Assembly (NCBI GenBank): GCA_963765875.1
Contig: CAVXYK010000011.1
Span: 1 to 64,000, forward strand
Origin: JAWKOK01 sp963765875
Lineage (GTDB): Bacteria; Chloroflexota; Anaerolineae; Caldilineales; Caldilineaceae
Direction of reading: 5' to 3'
Length of the DNA: 64,000 bases
Within the stretch, counting starts at the first letter, position 1. The number at the start of each line of letters is the position of its first letter. Positions 7,674-16,474 of this stretch are shown here, in pieces. A program made the position numbers and the translations under genes. The notes under the pieces were generated by a model. The model was not told the origin of the DNA, made no database searches, and saw only the letters and a list, made by a program, of their open reading frames with translations.

Positions 7674-8465
7674 ATGCTTGAGCTATATCACACCGGCGGA
7701 TCCAGCAACGCTCAACGGGTCAGGATCGTGCTGGCCGAAAAGGGGCTGCAGTGGGAGAGCCGTCTGTTGCAGGCGGGGCAGCAGCATGGTTCGGCCTTTC
7801 GAGCGATCTCTCCGTCCGGCACAGTGCCTGTCCTGGTTGACGATGGTCGATCGCTGAAAGATTCGACGGTTATCAACGAGTACATCGAAGATTGCTTCCC
7901 TGAGCATGCCTTGCGGCCCGCTGATACCTACGCCACGGCGCTAATGCGTCAGTGGACCAAACACGCGGATGACTATCTGCAACAGAGCATTGCCGTCTTC
8001 ACCCACGCGCTGTGGCGCCGGCCGGTAGTGCTTGACCAATATGGCGGCGATCTGGACGCGGCTCTAGCTCAGATCGATGATCCCATCATCCTGCGCTGGC
8101 GGCGCAGCGTCTATGCTGACGGTCTGGCGTCGCCGTTCGCAGTTGAGGCGCTGCGTTTGATCATGGCTTCGCTGACGCGGATCGATGCGGCGGTGCAGAC
8201 GAACGACTGGTTAGTGAACAACACCTTCTCCCTGGCCGATATCGCCTTGCTTCCGGCCGTCTATCGGTTGGAGTGTCTGGCAATGGAATTCCTCTGGATC
8301 GAAAATCTTCCGCATGTCGATGCCTGGCTACAGCGGGGCAAGGCCCGCGGTTCGTTTCAGGCCGCGGTAAATGCCTATGTGTCTGAAGAGATGGTGGCGA
8401 GCTATCGGCCGTCGGGGATGGTTGCCAAAGATGAACTATTGAAGCTCCACAGGTTTATCCAGTAA
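7674..8465 (+). CDS. Glutathione S-transferase-like protein
   Basis: A 263-residue protein. The N-terminal 80 residues form a thioredoxin-fold GST domain (MLELYHTGGSSNAQRVRIVL; SPSGTVPVLVDDG, with the cis-Pro motif, and a DSTVINEYIED motif). The rest is helical, with the GST C-domain signature NNTFSLADIALLPAVYRLE. GSTs conjugate or reduce electrophiles with glutathione, but Chloroflexota often lack glutathione, so the thiol partner is uncertain. ATG 7674 is preceded by GAGGAG at 7661. It is transcribed towards the metallo-hydrolase on the other strand, with only a 34-bp gap between the stops. Confidence 0.8.
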   Translation: MLELYHTGGSSNAQRVRIVLAEKGLQWESRLLQAGQQHGSAFRAISPSGTVPVLVDDGRSLKDSTVINEYIEDCFPEHALRPADTYATALMRQWTKHADDYLQQSIAVFTHALWRRPVVLDQYGGDLDAALAQIDDPIILRWRRSVYADGLASPFAVEALRLIMASLTRIDAAVQTNDWLVNNTFSLADIALLPAVYRLECLAMEFLWIENLPHVDAWLQRGKARGSFQAAVNAYVSEEMVASYRPSGMVAKDELLKLHRFIQ

Positions 8466-8499
8466 TACAGAGCAAACCAGTCTGTATGCCATGCTCAGC

Positions 8500-9319
8500 C
8501 TACAAAATCGCATCGCTTTGCAATACGTCCGAGATGTGGGTCGCAATCATCTGTCCGTCCTCGCCCGCGATGCGCTCATTGAGCGAAACACGGCTGGCCA
8601 CGACGGCCTCGCCGTCGGCCCAGGTGACCGCCCAGGTCGGCTCGGCCAGCTCGATTGCGTGATGGAAGAGATCGCCAATGCAATAGAGCACCTGTCCATC
8701 CGACTCGACGCGCACGCTCTGGTGGCCCGGCGTCTCGCCCGGCGAGGGGAAGATGGAGATGCCGTCGCCCAAGGCTATCTCACCCTCGACCAGCGTCAGC
8801 TTACCAAGCTCGGCCAACGCACCCAGAACCTCAGCCTCGACAGAATCGGGCATATCCATAGCCTCCTGGATGGCAGCGCTTTCCCAGATCCGCCCTGCCC
8901 AGATAGACCTGTGCATTGGAAAAGACCGGCGTCGGCTTGCCGTCGTCCCTCTGCATCAACCCGTTGAAGTGGTCGAAATGGGCATGGGTGATGACCACAT
9001 GTTGTACGCCATCGACGGCGATGCCGGCCGCGTCCATCTGTTCAACCAGCGACGGCGGCGGTTCGTAGCCGGGAATGGCGTGGGGCGATTCGGACGTCAG
9101 GTCGTAGACGCAGGCATCCACCATCAGCGACGTCTTGCCGCTCTGAATGTGGATACACTGAATCGGCACAGCCACATCGCCGGCCAGGTCTGCTCGAAAT
9201 GCTTCCGGTCCGGCGTCACGCTCGACGCCGAACCACTCTGCCAGGTCGGCACGCAACATGCCCACGTTGAAGATGTGGACGGTTGCGTCACCGACGTGCA
9301 CTTTCCTTACGTTTTCCAT
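8500..9319 (-). CDS. MBL-fold metallo-hydrolase, one frameshift
   Basis: Two frames together encode one beta-lactamase-fold hydrolase of about 272 residues. The N-terminal frame (start 9319, GAGGA ribosome site) carries the zinc motif ITHAHFDHFNGL at residues about 109-120. It changes frame at 8887, where one extra base lies between GRAD and WESAA. The second frame holds the later metal ligands (PSPGETPGHQSVRV; CIGDLFHHAIEL). Removing that base restores a continuous protein. Family members hydrolyse lactones, thioesters or similar; the substrate is unknown. It may be co-transcribed upstream of nothing else on this strand. It is either a genuine pseudogene or a sequencing indel, and the latter is favoured since both halves are well conserved. 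Confidence 0.75.
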
Positions 9320-9354
9320 TTTTTAGATCCTCTATTCATGAATTGACTCGGCTT

Positions 9355-9470
9355 CAACAAGGTTTTTTCACTACAGAGACACGGAGGCGGGCACAGAGAT
9401 CGCCGAGATAAAGCGGTGAATAATGCCTTCCATCTGCGGCTAGATTTGGCATCGGCCACGCTTTCGACAT
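9355..9470. repeat. Degenerate intergenic repeat related to 34139-34271
   Basis: The 165-bp gap between the enoyl-CoA hydratase and the metallo-hydrolase contains TTTTTTCACTACAGAGACAC, GGAGG, GGCACAGAG and CCATCTGCGGCTAGATTTGG in this order. The element at 34139-34271 has closely matching segments in the same order (TTTCACCACGGAGGCACGGA, GGCACAGAG, CCATCTGTGGCAGATTTG). I take it as a worn copy of the same intergenic repeat, without visible terminal repeats here. Confidence 0.45.
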
Positions 9471-9485
9471 CCGTGTCCCATTGGC

Positions 9486-10262
9486 TCATTGCCAGGCCGG
9501 ATCACGCCCTTCCAGATAGGCTCGATTGGACTCGATCGCGTCCATGCTCAGTTGGGCACGCTCCTGCAAGCCTCGATAGAACGGATAGAAGTCGTCGAAG
9601 TCCATGTCGAAGGCGCTGTTGAGCGCCAACTTGCTCATGCGCGTGCCTGTTGAACAGGCAGCCAGGTACTCCTGTGCCACATCATCCGAATTGATCAAAA
9701 AAGTCCTCGCCTGACAGCACATGATCCACCAGGCCGATGCGGTGCGCTTCTTCGCCGTCGATGTTCTGACCGCCCAGCACCATCTTCTTGGCGCGACCCC
9801 AGCCGATGTAGCGCGGCAATCACCAGACGCCCAAGCTTGGGATCAGCGTTTCCTTGATGGCGGACAGCCCGATCTGGCAGTCCGGTGTGCTCACGCGGAT
9901 GTCGCTTGCGAGGGCCAATTGCAGCGCCCCGCCCAGGCAGTAGCCGTGCAGACCGGAGATCACGATCTTCTCCATAGTTTCGAAGAGGCGCAGCGCCTTC
10001 TCCCAATGATCGTGATAGATCATGTCGATGTCGCCGGCGGCCAGTTCTTTGAGATCGATGCCGGTGGAAAAGGCCTGCCCCTGCCCCGGATCACGACCAC
10101 GCGCACGTCTTGATTCTCGTGCAGCACCCAGGCGAAACGTTCCAGCCGGCGTGTGCCTTCCATGTTGATGGCGTTGAGATATCGCTCGCGGGTGAAGGTT
10201 AACCAGGCCAGCTTGCCTGATTTCTCCAGTTTCATGTTGTCGTGCTCAATCAGCGTTTCCAT
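9486..10262 (-). pseudogene. Enoyl-CoA hydratase/isomerase, multiply interrupted
   Basis: Starts at ATG 10262 after an AAGGAAG site. Joined frames give a crotonase-family protein of about 259 residues: GKLAWLTFTRERYLNAI, then FSTGIDLKELAAGDIDM, SGLHGYCLGGALQLALASDI (oxyanion-hole region), ETLIPSLGVW, LPRYIGWGRAKKMVLGG, and an acidic C-terminus. Three lesions are visible: a missing base near 10075 in a G-rich run; an in-frame TGA at about 9820-9822 where CGA (Arg) is expected; and an extra base in an A/T hexamer at 9697-9702. Crotonases hydrate enoyl-CoA in fatty-acid or aromatic degradation. The nonsense codon plus two indels make real decay more likely here than in single-shift neighbours. 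Confidence 0.7.
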
Positions 10263-10359
10263 GCTCTTCCTTTCCGAGTCGTTCCGAAAGGCGGGAGGTT
10301 TTCCAGTTCCATGAATATCAGTATTGCGGGCCGCGAGCGGACAGGTCAGAGACCTGTCC

Positions 10360-11571
10360 CTACGCGACGTGGATTCCATCGACCAGCGTGGTCTGGGTCG
10401 TTTGATGCCTGGGCAGCGATATTGTGAAAACGCTGCCTTCACCTTCCACGCTCTGAACGTCGATATGGCCGCCGTGGGCCTCGACCAACTGGCGGACGAT
10501 GGCCAGTCCGAGACCGCCGCCCGAACCGTCGCCACGGGTGCGAGCGCGGTCACCGCGCCAGAAGCGATCGAAAATGTGAGGCAGATCTTCGGTGGAGATA
10601 CCAGAACCCGTATCCTTCACGATTGTCCGAACAATACCCCCGTCAGATTGGGCAATCAACCGGACAGTTCCGCCGACCGGCGTGTGGCGCAGCGCATTGG
10701 CCACAAGATTGGTCAGCACCTGATAGAGTCGCCCGGGATCTCCCTCAACCGTTAAATCTGCTCCTTCCCCATCTCGATTAGGAGCCTCCAATTCTAACAG
10801 CAACTGAACACCGTCTGCCTCCGCCGTTGGACTGAAACTGGTCTTGATGTCAGTCAACAACTCACCCATGTCGACAGCCTCGCGGACCAGCGCCAGTTGG
10901 CCGGCCTCGGCCAGCGATATCGTCTGCAAATCCTCGATGAGTCGGGCCAGAGCTTTGGTCTCGTCAAGCGTGGCGCCGATCTGCTCATCGCTCGGCTCAT
11001 AGATGCGGTCGAGGATGCCTTCCAGGTTGCCTTGAATGATATGCAGCGGCGTTCGAAGCTCATGCGCCACATCGGCGGTCATGTTGCGCCGCTGCTGATC
11101 GCTGCGCTCCAACTCCTCGGTCATGCGGTTGAAGGAACGCGCCAACTGCCCGAACTCCCCTGCCCCGGTCTCCGGCACGCGCACGCTGAGATCGCCGTCA
11201 GCCACGGCATCGGCCACGGTCATGACATCGGCCAGCGGCGTGGCGTAACGGCGATAGGCACGCACCATACCGCCGACGAGGAGAATGGGCGCCAGCACGA
11301 TCAGCACGATCAGGCCGATGACGCCCAGACCCACTAGCACTAGATCCTGGCGATCCCCGCCGAAGACCTGGGTAACCAACAGCGTCAGTGTAGCCAGACT
11401 GCAAGATCCAAGCAGCCCAAAGAAGAGCAATCCGGCGATGAAACGGCGCAGGAAGAAGCGCCGCTTGCGATGCCAGCCGGGCGCATGACGAATGAAGGGA
11501 GGCGGTGGCGGACCGCTCCACCTTCCCTCCCACGATCTGCCATGTCCACACTCTGGTCTACGATCGGGCAT
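10360..11571 (-). CDS. Sensor histidine kinase, intramembrane-sensing type
   Basis: A 403-residue kinase directly after the response regulator (2-base gap), so the two are co-transcribed. Residues about 40-68 and 78-105 are two TM helices with only about 10 residues between them, so there is almost no external sensor domain. Then come HAMP (YATPLADVMTVADAVADGDL), HisKA with the phospho-accepting His in DVAHELRTPLHI, the N-box NLVANALRHTP, and G-boxes KDTGSGIS and GGGLGLAIVRQLVEAHGG. The architecture fits BaeS-like or intramembrane-sensing kinases, which usually detect envelope stress through a partner membrane protein. The small membrane protein encoded first in this operon is a candidate partner (inference). 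Confidence 0.9.
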   Translation of the reverse strand: MPDRRPECGHGRSWEGRWSGPPPPPFIRHAPGWHRKRRFFLRRFIAGLLFFGLLGSCSLATLTLLVTQVFGGDRQDLVLVGLGVIGLIVLIVLAPILLVGGMVRAYRRYATPLADVMTVADAVADGDLSVRVPETGAGEFGQLARSFNRMTEELERSDQQRRNMTADVAHELRTPLHIIQGNLEGILDRIYEPSDEQIGATLDETKALARLIEDLQTISLAEAGQLALVREAVDMGELLTDIKTSFSPTAEADGVQLLLELEAPNRDGEGADLTVEGDPGRLYQVLTNLVANALRHTPVGGTVRLIAQSDGGIVRTIVKDTGSGISTEDLPHIFDRFWRGDRARTRGDGSGGGLGLAIVRQLVEAHGGHIDVQSVEGEGSVFTISLPRHQTTQTTLVDGIHVA

Positions 11572-11573
11572 GT

Positions 11574-12260
11574 TCAGCCTCGTTCCAAAAACTTGTAGCC
11601 AATGCCGTAGACGGTCACTATGTACGCCGGGTTCGCCGGGTCATCCTCGATCTTGCGGCGTAGATTCTTGACGTGAGCGTCCACGCTGCGGTCGTAGCCG
11701 TCGTGGCTCACACCATGCAGTCGGTCCAGCAATTGGACGCGTGAAAAGGCCTGGCCAGGATGATGGGCCAACAGGCTTAGCAAATTGAATTCGATGCGCG
11801 TAAGCTGTATTGACTCATCGCGGACCAAAACGCTCCGTCCAGCCTCATCTATCTGGAGATCGCCGAATTGCAGGACGTCCGCAGTCTGCACTGCGCCCTG
11901 TACACGGCGCAAGACAGCACGCACACGCGCGACCAGCTCTCGAGGCGAAAATGGCTTGGTGATGTAGTCATCGGCGCCCAACTCCAGACCAATGAGGCGA
12001 TCCATCTCCTCAACACGTGCCGTCAGCATGATGATGGGCACATCGGATTCACGGCGCAGTGCCCGGCAGACGTCCAGCCCATCCATGCCAGGCAAGTTGA
12101 GGTCCAGCACAACCAGGTCCGGTCGATCTGTCCGCGCCACGGCCAGCGCGGTGACGCCGTCATCAGCAACCACGACGCGAAAGTTGTTGCGCTCAAGATA
12201 GTCGCGGGCGATCTTGGTGATCTTGGGTTCATCGTCGACGACAAGAATTAGCTCGTTCAT
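11574..12260 (-). CDS. OmpR/PhoB-family response regulator
   Basis: From ATG 12260 (MNELILVVDDEPKITKIARD) the protein has 228 residues: a receiver domain with acidic pocket DDE, phospho-acceptor Asp in VVLDLNLPGMDG, conserved Thr in MLTAR and Lys in YITKPFSPRELVARV, then a winged-helix DNA-binding domain (LTRIEFNLLSLLAHHPGQAF; HVKNLRRKIEDDP). It is the cognate regulator of the kinase that follows at 11571. An upstream in-frame ATG at 12269 would add three residues. The frame also extends to 12359, but that part overlaps a hairpin and looks non-coding. A TATAAT box just before the start suggests a leaderless transcript. Confidence 0.92.
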   Translation of the reverse strand: MNELILVVDDEPKITKIARDYLERNNFRVVVADDGVTALAVARTDRPDLVVLDLNLPGMDGLDVCRALRRESDVPIIMLTARVEEMDRLIGLELGADDYITKPFSPRELVARVRAVLRRVQGAVQTADVLQFGDLQIDEAGRSVLVRDESIQLTRIEFNLLSLLAHHPGQAFSRVQLLDRLHGVSHDGYDRSVDAHVKNLRRKIEDDPANPAYIVTVYGIGYKFLERG

Positions 12261-12267
12261 GGCATCC

Positions 12268-12273
12268 ATTATA
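12268..12273 (-). promoter_or_regulatory. TATAAT -10 box, possible leaderless start
   Basis: On the minus strand a perfect TATAAT ends 7 bases before the ATG at 12260. Transcription would begin about 6-8 bases after the box, that is, at or next to the start codon. No ribosome binding site is visible before this ATG. The -35 region is weak (GCTTAC at 17-base spacing). This makes a leaderless mRNA for the regulator-kinase pair plausible. Confidence 0.45.
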
Positions 12274-12300
12274 GCAGAGGTCGTGGCTGGGTAAGCGAAG

Positions 12301-12329
12301 ATGTCTGACTTCTGCGAGAAGCCAGACAT
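12301..12329. terminator. Hairpin between membrane-protein gene and regulator gene
   Basis: ATGTCTG ... CAGACAT outer arms and an inner CTTCT / AGAAG stem lie between the stop of the 12366-12836 gene and the response regulator start. There is no U run. It may cause partial termination or mRNA processing within this minus-strand operon. Confidence 0.4.
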
Positions 12330-12365
12330 CTGGTGGCCCTGAAACGGGCCGGTCTCCATGCGTAC

Positions 12366-12836
12366 CTACTCCTCGTTCACTTTGCCCGCTTCGGCTGATT
12401 CAGCGGCCTCTGTGCCGCCGTCAGCCTTCACAGGCGGCTGGGCAGGCGGTTCACTGGCCGATTCTTTCTGCGCACGACACCAAGGGGGTCCGTGCCGCCG
12501 GAATCCAGGCTGCCATTCTCCGCCATCAGGTCCACCGGCCATTTGCCAACGACGCATGTGGGCCATACCAAAAAAGAACTTGGCCACAAAGAGCAGACCG
12601 AAGAGCAGCAGACCGACCTTGAAGAGGCCGCCAATCGCTCCGGCCAATGACGGAGAGCGACCAGTGTTGTAGAGCACATATTGTGACAGGGCGTCGCCTT
12701 CGCCGTTGCCGGCAATCAGCCCCATCATGTAGCCTTCTGACCAGGCCGATTGCTGTATGGAGACAGCCCCGGCTCCAAGCAGCAACACGATCACCAGCGC
12801 TGCAATTCCAAAACGTACCATTCGATGTTCAGACAT
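12366..12836 (-). CDS. Small two-TM membrane protein preceding a two-component system
   Basis: A 156-residue protein. One TM helix is at residues about 9-28 (IAALVIVLLLGAGAVSIQQ), followed by a polar region, and a second at about 70-92 (GLFKVGLLLFGLLFVAKFFFG). A cytoplasmic tail rich in Gly/Trp/Pro then Glu/Ala follows (MAHMRRWQMAGGPDGGEWQ; PPVKADGGTEAAESAE). AGGAT before the ATG is a weak ribosome site. I do not recognise the family. Being the first gene upstream of a regulator and an intramembrane kinase, it could be an accessory sensor or a target of the system (inference). Confidence 0.65.
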   Translation of the reverse strand: MSEHRMVRFGIAALVIVLLLGAGAVSIQQSAWSEGYMMGLIAGNGEGDALSQYVLYNTGRSPSLAGAIGGLFKVGLLLFGLLFVAKFFFGMAHMRRWQMAGGPDGGEWQPGFRRHGPPWCRAQKESASEPPAQPPVKADGGTEAAESAEAGKVNEE

Positions 12837-13064
12837 TTGATCCTCCCGATCAACTTCTTTTTCCGGCGTGATGCCGTTTTCTGTTTGTGCAGCCTCAATT
12901 GGCTGATGTACACAGTATGTCGCCGGTCTGTGAAGAAACTGTGAATTTGTGGGGCAGGTCCCGTGAATTTTCGAGATGTCAATCGGATAGTCGTTCCCAG
13001 GCTTTTCTGCTATATTTTTAGCTTGACCGATCCCGCAACTTCAAAACCATGGAGCAATCAATCT

Positions 13065-13514
13065 GTGAGCAAACTGCCATCGCTCTCCCACCAAGAGCTG
13101 GAAGAGGGCACGCAAGTCGCCCTCGACTTCACCAAACTTCAACAGATCGGCCAGACCGGAGCCGAAGTCGTGCCCGTGGCCGTTCAGGACGCTGACAGCA
13201 AGGAGTTGCTGATCATCGCCTACGCCAATGACCTTGCCCTACAACACTCGCTGGATCAAGGCGTCGCCACCTTCTGGAGCACCTCGCGCAACGAACTCTG
13301 GATCAAAGGCGCGACCTCGGGCGATACCCTCGACCTGGTCGAGGTGCGCGTCAACTGTGAGCAGAACTCGCTGCTCTACCTGGTACGGCCACGTGGCGAC
13401 GGCGCCTGTCACACCAAGGATTCGTCAGGCAAGGCCAGAAACACCTGCTATTATCGCCGTCTTGTCGACGGTCAACTTGAAATTTCCCTTGAACACGTGG
13501 AGGAAAGAGCATGA
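13065..13514 (+). CDS. hisI: Phosphoribosyl-AMP cyclohydrolase with divergent metal motif
   Basis: About 149 residues from GTG 13065, chosen for the GGAG at 13051 and because the homology begins there. HisI opens the purine ring of phosphoribosyl-AMP, step three of histidine synthesis. Family features: LLIIAYANDLALQHSL, GVATFWSTSRNELWIKGATS, and the zinc ligands in CHTKDSSGKARNTCYYR. The usual Mg-binding D-C-D-x-D motif is replaced by NCEQN (in VRVNCEQNSLLYLV). The same NCEQN survives in the decayed copy at 22.4 kb, so it is not a sequencing error. The stop overlaps the hisG start (ATGA), implying translational coupling. Confidence 0.85.
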   Translation: MSKLPSLSHQELEEGTQVALDFTKLQQIGQTGAEVVPVAVQDADSKELLIIAYANDLALQHSLDQGVATFWSTSRNELWIKGATSGDTLDLVEVRVNCEQNSLLYLVRPRGDGACHTKDSSGKARNTCYYRRLVDGQLEISLEHVEERA

Positions 13515-14387
13515 CGGAAAAACTGATATTAGGCATCCCCAAAGGTAGCCTGCACGACTCAACAGTAGCGCTCTTTGCCAAGGCCGGCTATCGCGTGCTC
13601 GGTACGCGGCCGTTCATATGCGCCCTACATCGACGATCCGGAGATCGAATGCCTTATGTTCCGCGCCCAGGAAATGGCGCGTTATGTGGAGCGCGGTATC
13701 ATGGATGCCGGGCTGACGGGCAAAGATTGGATCCTTGAAAACGAGGCGGATGTGGTCGAAGTGGAGGATCTGGTCTACAGCAAGGCGACGACCAGCGCCT
13801 ATCGCTGGGTGCTGGCTGTGCCCGAGGATTCGGATATCCAGAAGGTTCAGGATCTGGAGGGAAAACGCATCGCAACTGAATTGGTGCAGGCCACCCGGCG
13901 CTATCTGGAACGACATGGCGTCAGCGCCGAAGTCGAGTATTCCTGGGGCGCGACCGAGGCCAAAGCGCCCATGATGGTTGACGCCATCGTTGAGGGAACC
14001 GAGACTGGCTCGTCGCTGCGCGCCAATCGCCTGCGCATTGTCGACACCGTAGCCGAATCGACGGCCAAACTGATCGCCAGCCGCGGTGCGTGGGCTGATC
14101 CGTGGAAGCGTCAGAAGATTGAACGATTGGCGCTGCTGCTGCGCGGCGCGCTGGAAGCCGGGGCCAAAGTCGGGCTGAAGATGAATGTGCCCAAAGCCAA
14201 GTTGGATGACGTCACCAGCCGGCTTCCCGCCCTGCACACGCCGACCATCTCCTATCAGATGGATCCGGAATGGGTGGCACTGGAAGTCATCATCGATGAG
14301 AAGGTCGTGCGCGATCTGATTCCTGATCTGCGCCATGCCGGCGCCCAGGGCATCATCGAGTATCCACTGAACAAGGTCGTCTATTAG
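13511..14387 (+). CDS. hisG: ATP phosphoribosyltransferase (long form), one frameshift
   Basis: HisG condenses ATP and PRPP, the first and feedback-controlled step of histidine synthesis. Joined frames give about 291 residues: LILGIPKGSLHDSTVALFAK, then RRSYAPYIDDPEIECLMFRA, AGLTGKDWI, and the PRPP-binding-type segment VEGTETGSSLRANRLRIVDT. A C-terminal ACT-like regulatory domain (ALHTPTISYQMDPEWVALEV) marks the long, HisZ-independent form. One extra C at 13610/13611 breaks the frame between GTR and RSYAP. Since the rest is perfectly conserved and the enzyme is unique in its pathway, a sequencing indel is likely. It is coupled to hisI by a 4-base overlap; no other his genes are adjacent. Confidence 0.88.
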
Positions 14388-14865
14388 GTTCCATTGGCAT
14401 TCTGTATCTGCAACTACAATACATGCTTCGAACATCAAGAAGCGCCTATTGAAGGTTGAAGATCTAGGCCGCTGCAAGAAATTGAATCCCTTTTTGATGA
14501 TGCTTGCGCAGCGGCTTGCAGGCCGTCAAATAGGGATTTGATTTCTTTGAACGGCCTTATTCGGTAACGCTTGGGTGCGGTCTGCACATGCACCCAGCGA
14601 TTCAAGGCTGTATTCACTACCCTCAACAGAGGCTGTGCTCTAGCCGCAGGCTCCTCTGGAAGCCTGCGGCTACTCGTTTTCGGCCAGCTTCAGCCGTTTC
14701 TGCAGGTCAAATGTCAGCAAAGCCTAGGCGACTCACCGCTGATCTACTGGATGTGACCTGCAGGACGTCCAAATTCTATAGTAAAGAGCTGAGGCCCTGG
14801 GCCTCAATCAATGTACTTGCAGCGGGCCTGCAAATCCGGTGTTTAATGGACACGCATCGTCCCAT
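14388..14865. other. Gene-free stretch with one strong hairpin
   Basis: About 480 bp between convergent hisG and the M6 protease. The only clear structure is a perfect 12-bp-arm hairpin at 14641-14672 (TAGCCGCAGGCT / AGCCTGCGGCTA) followed by CTCGTTTT on the plus strand, a plausible terminator for hisI-hisG read-through. The remainder shows no coding signal that I trust. Confidence 0.55.
14641..14672 (+). terminator. Terminator-like hairpin downstream of hisG
   Basis: Arms TAGCCGCAGGCT and AGCCTGCGGCTA with an 8-base loop, then CTCGTTTT. It is 250 bp from the hisG stop, so a small repeat element is an alternative reading. Confidence 0.45.
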
Positions 14866-16377
14866 CTAGGCGGTGGCTGAACAGGTCATTGTTGGACCGG
14901 CAGGCCCGATGTCAAACAGATCCAGATTTGATGCGGTCCCATCCCACCATTTGCTATTCGGGCTGGTTGCATCGGCGAAACGATCGTTGTCATCTCCGTG
15001 GAAGAGATCACCGACATCACCCTTGTTGACGCCATGTTCCAGATCGAAAGCGTTGTCGGCCTGGACCAATGAGCACTCGTAGTGGGAGGCTGACGTCATC
15101 TGTTCATTGTTGTTGCTGCCCAGTTCATCGACATGCCAAATGGCCAGGCCCGAGCCTGGCAAAGCGCGGTCGCGAAGCGATCTATTTCGATTTTCAACAA
15201 TGAAATATTCAACAGGATTTTTTCTGTGAATGAGATAATCATTCTCCTCGGCGTCTATGCTCACGCTGAGTTCAGGCGTGATAGCGGTTACTTTCGTCGC
15301 CCACCCGGCCCGAAACTTGAGATATGCACAGATGTGAACAGGGTTGCGTCTATCTGCACTCCCGCCGCTGCACATTAGGCAGTAGACACCTGTGCCACGC
15401 GACTCGTAGCCATAGTCGTAGAGATCAGGAAAATCGCAGATCATATGGCCGTTCTCATGACAGAAGGTACCCAACGTAGGTTGCGAGCCCACGTCCGTAA
15501 TCTGATAGTCAAAGGCAAGCTTGCCTTCTGAAAGCTGATACGGCAGCAACAGATGGTAGGAATGGGGCCACAGTCCCTCCGCCCAGTTGTTGACACGAGT
15601 GCCGGCATAAAACACGTTCAAGGCGTACACAAAATCGCCGTCATCCACTGTGAGCGGGCTGAAATCGAATCCTTGGCCCTTCAGATCGTCGAGTGCCTCT
15701 TTGATCAATTCCCGGGTACGAATCGGTTGCGCGATTTTGGGGTTGGTGTAGTAGGCCCTAGGATGCTTTGCCGTGTAGTAGGGTGCAACGATGTTTGTAT
15801 AGTTTAGCCTACCTCGTGAGTTATCATAGAAGTAGTCGAAGACGGAGCCATTGTTGCCAAATCCGGTGTAGCCCGGTTGATTACAGAACGCGTCAACCTC
15901 ATCCCGTGCGACGGTGCCGGGAACATCCGGGAACTGGATCAGTAGACATAGCCCTACATACTCCCCGACTGTCTCGCGCTCGGGTGGTGCGAGACCCATG
16001 CCGGGCGCGGCCATAGCGGCTCGTGATGCTGCTTTCTGCCGGTCGCGTCGAACCTCCCATCGGGATCTAGCCGGAGGCAGCCCCGTACTCATCAATGCTG
16101 TAGCTTTTGCGGCATCTCGATTGATGCGCATCCCCTGTGCCAGGCCAAGTGCTGCCGGAGCCATTGTGCCGGCAACAACACCACTTGGCTGCAACTCTTC
16201 TCCATCAGCTGTGACATTGGCGTATTGGTAGAAATCTGTGGTCGGATCTTTGACAATGGTATACCCATCCAATGTCTCAAACACAGCGTGGTGTTGATCA
16301 CCCCAGCCGCGCACCTCTATCTCGGTGCCATCAGGTTGGGAAAAAGTGAACTGTTCGCCGTAAAAAGGAGATGACAT
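14866..16377 (-). CDS. M6-family zinc metalloprotease without signal peptide
   Basis: About 503 residues from ATG 16377, set by GGAGG 8 bases upstream. The N-terminal 120 residues (MSSPFYGEQFTFSQPDGTEI; FETLDGYTIVKDP) form the pre-catalytic region common to M6 / immune-inhibitor-A-like peptidases. The catalytic zinc motif is HENGHMICDFPDLYDYG (His307, Glu308, His311) with the later Met-turn-like CLMCSGGS. C-terminal beta-rich sequence (YFIVENRNRS; GLAIWHVDELGSNN) is also family-typical. Known M6 enzymes are secreted proteases, yet no signal peptide or TM is visible. It is the last gene of the peptidase run on this strand, 97 bp after the 168-residue gene. Confidence 0.88.
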   Translation of the reverse strand: MSSPFYGEQFTFSQPDGTEIEVRGWGDQHHAVFETLDGYTIVKDPTTDFYQYANVTADGEELQPSGVVAGTMAPAALGLAQGMRINRDAAKATALMSTGLPPARSRWEVRRDRQKAASRAAMAAPGMGLAPPERETVGEYVGLCLLIQFPDVPGTVARDEVDAFCNQPGYTGFGNNGSVFDYFYDNSRGRLNYTNIVAPYYTAKHPRAYYTNPKIAQPIRTRELIKEALDDLKGQGFDFSPLTVDDGDFVYALNVFYAGTRVNNWAEGLWPHSYHLLLPYQLSEGKLAFDYQITDVGSQPTLGTFCHENGHMICDFPDLYDYGYESRGTGVYCLMCSGGSADRRNPVHICAYLKFRAGWATKVTAITPELSVSIDAEENDYLIHRKNPVEYFIVENRNRSLRDRALPGSGLAIWHVDELGSNNNEQMTSASHYECSLVQADNAFDLEHGVNKGDVGDLFHGDDNDRFADATSPNSKWWDGTASNLDLFDIGPAGPTMTCSATA

Positions 16378-16474
16378 GATCAGATCCTCCAATTCGGAAT
16401 TGTACCTCCACGGTATCTACACAGATTGGGGCCAGTCATGAAGCTCACTACTCTCTCAAGCGCCCACGGCCGGC

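Noticed and set aside
12260..12359. Extended N-terminus of the response regulator to 12359
   Set aside because: The extra 33 codons cover a hairpin and a promoter-like TATAAT and have no counterpart in OmpR-family proteins.
13614..14477. 287-codon minus-strand open frame opposite hisG
   Set aside because: The plus strand encodes a clearly recognisable HisG; the antisense frame has no recognisable content.
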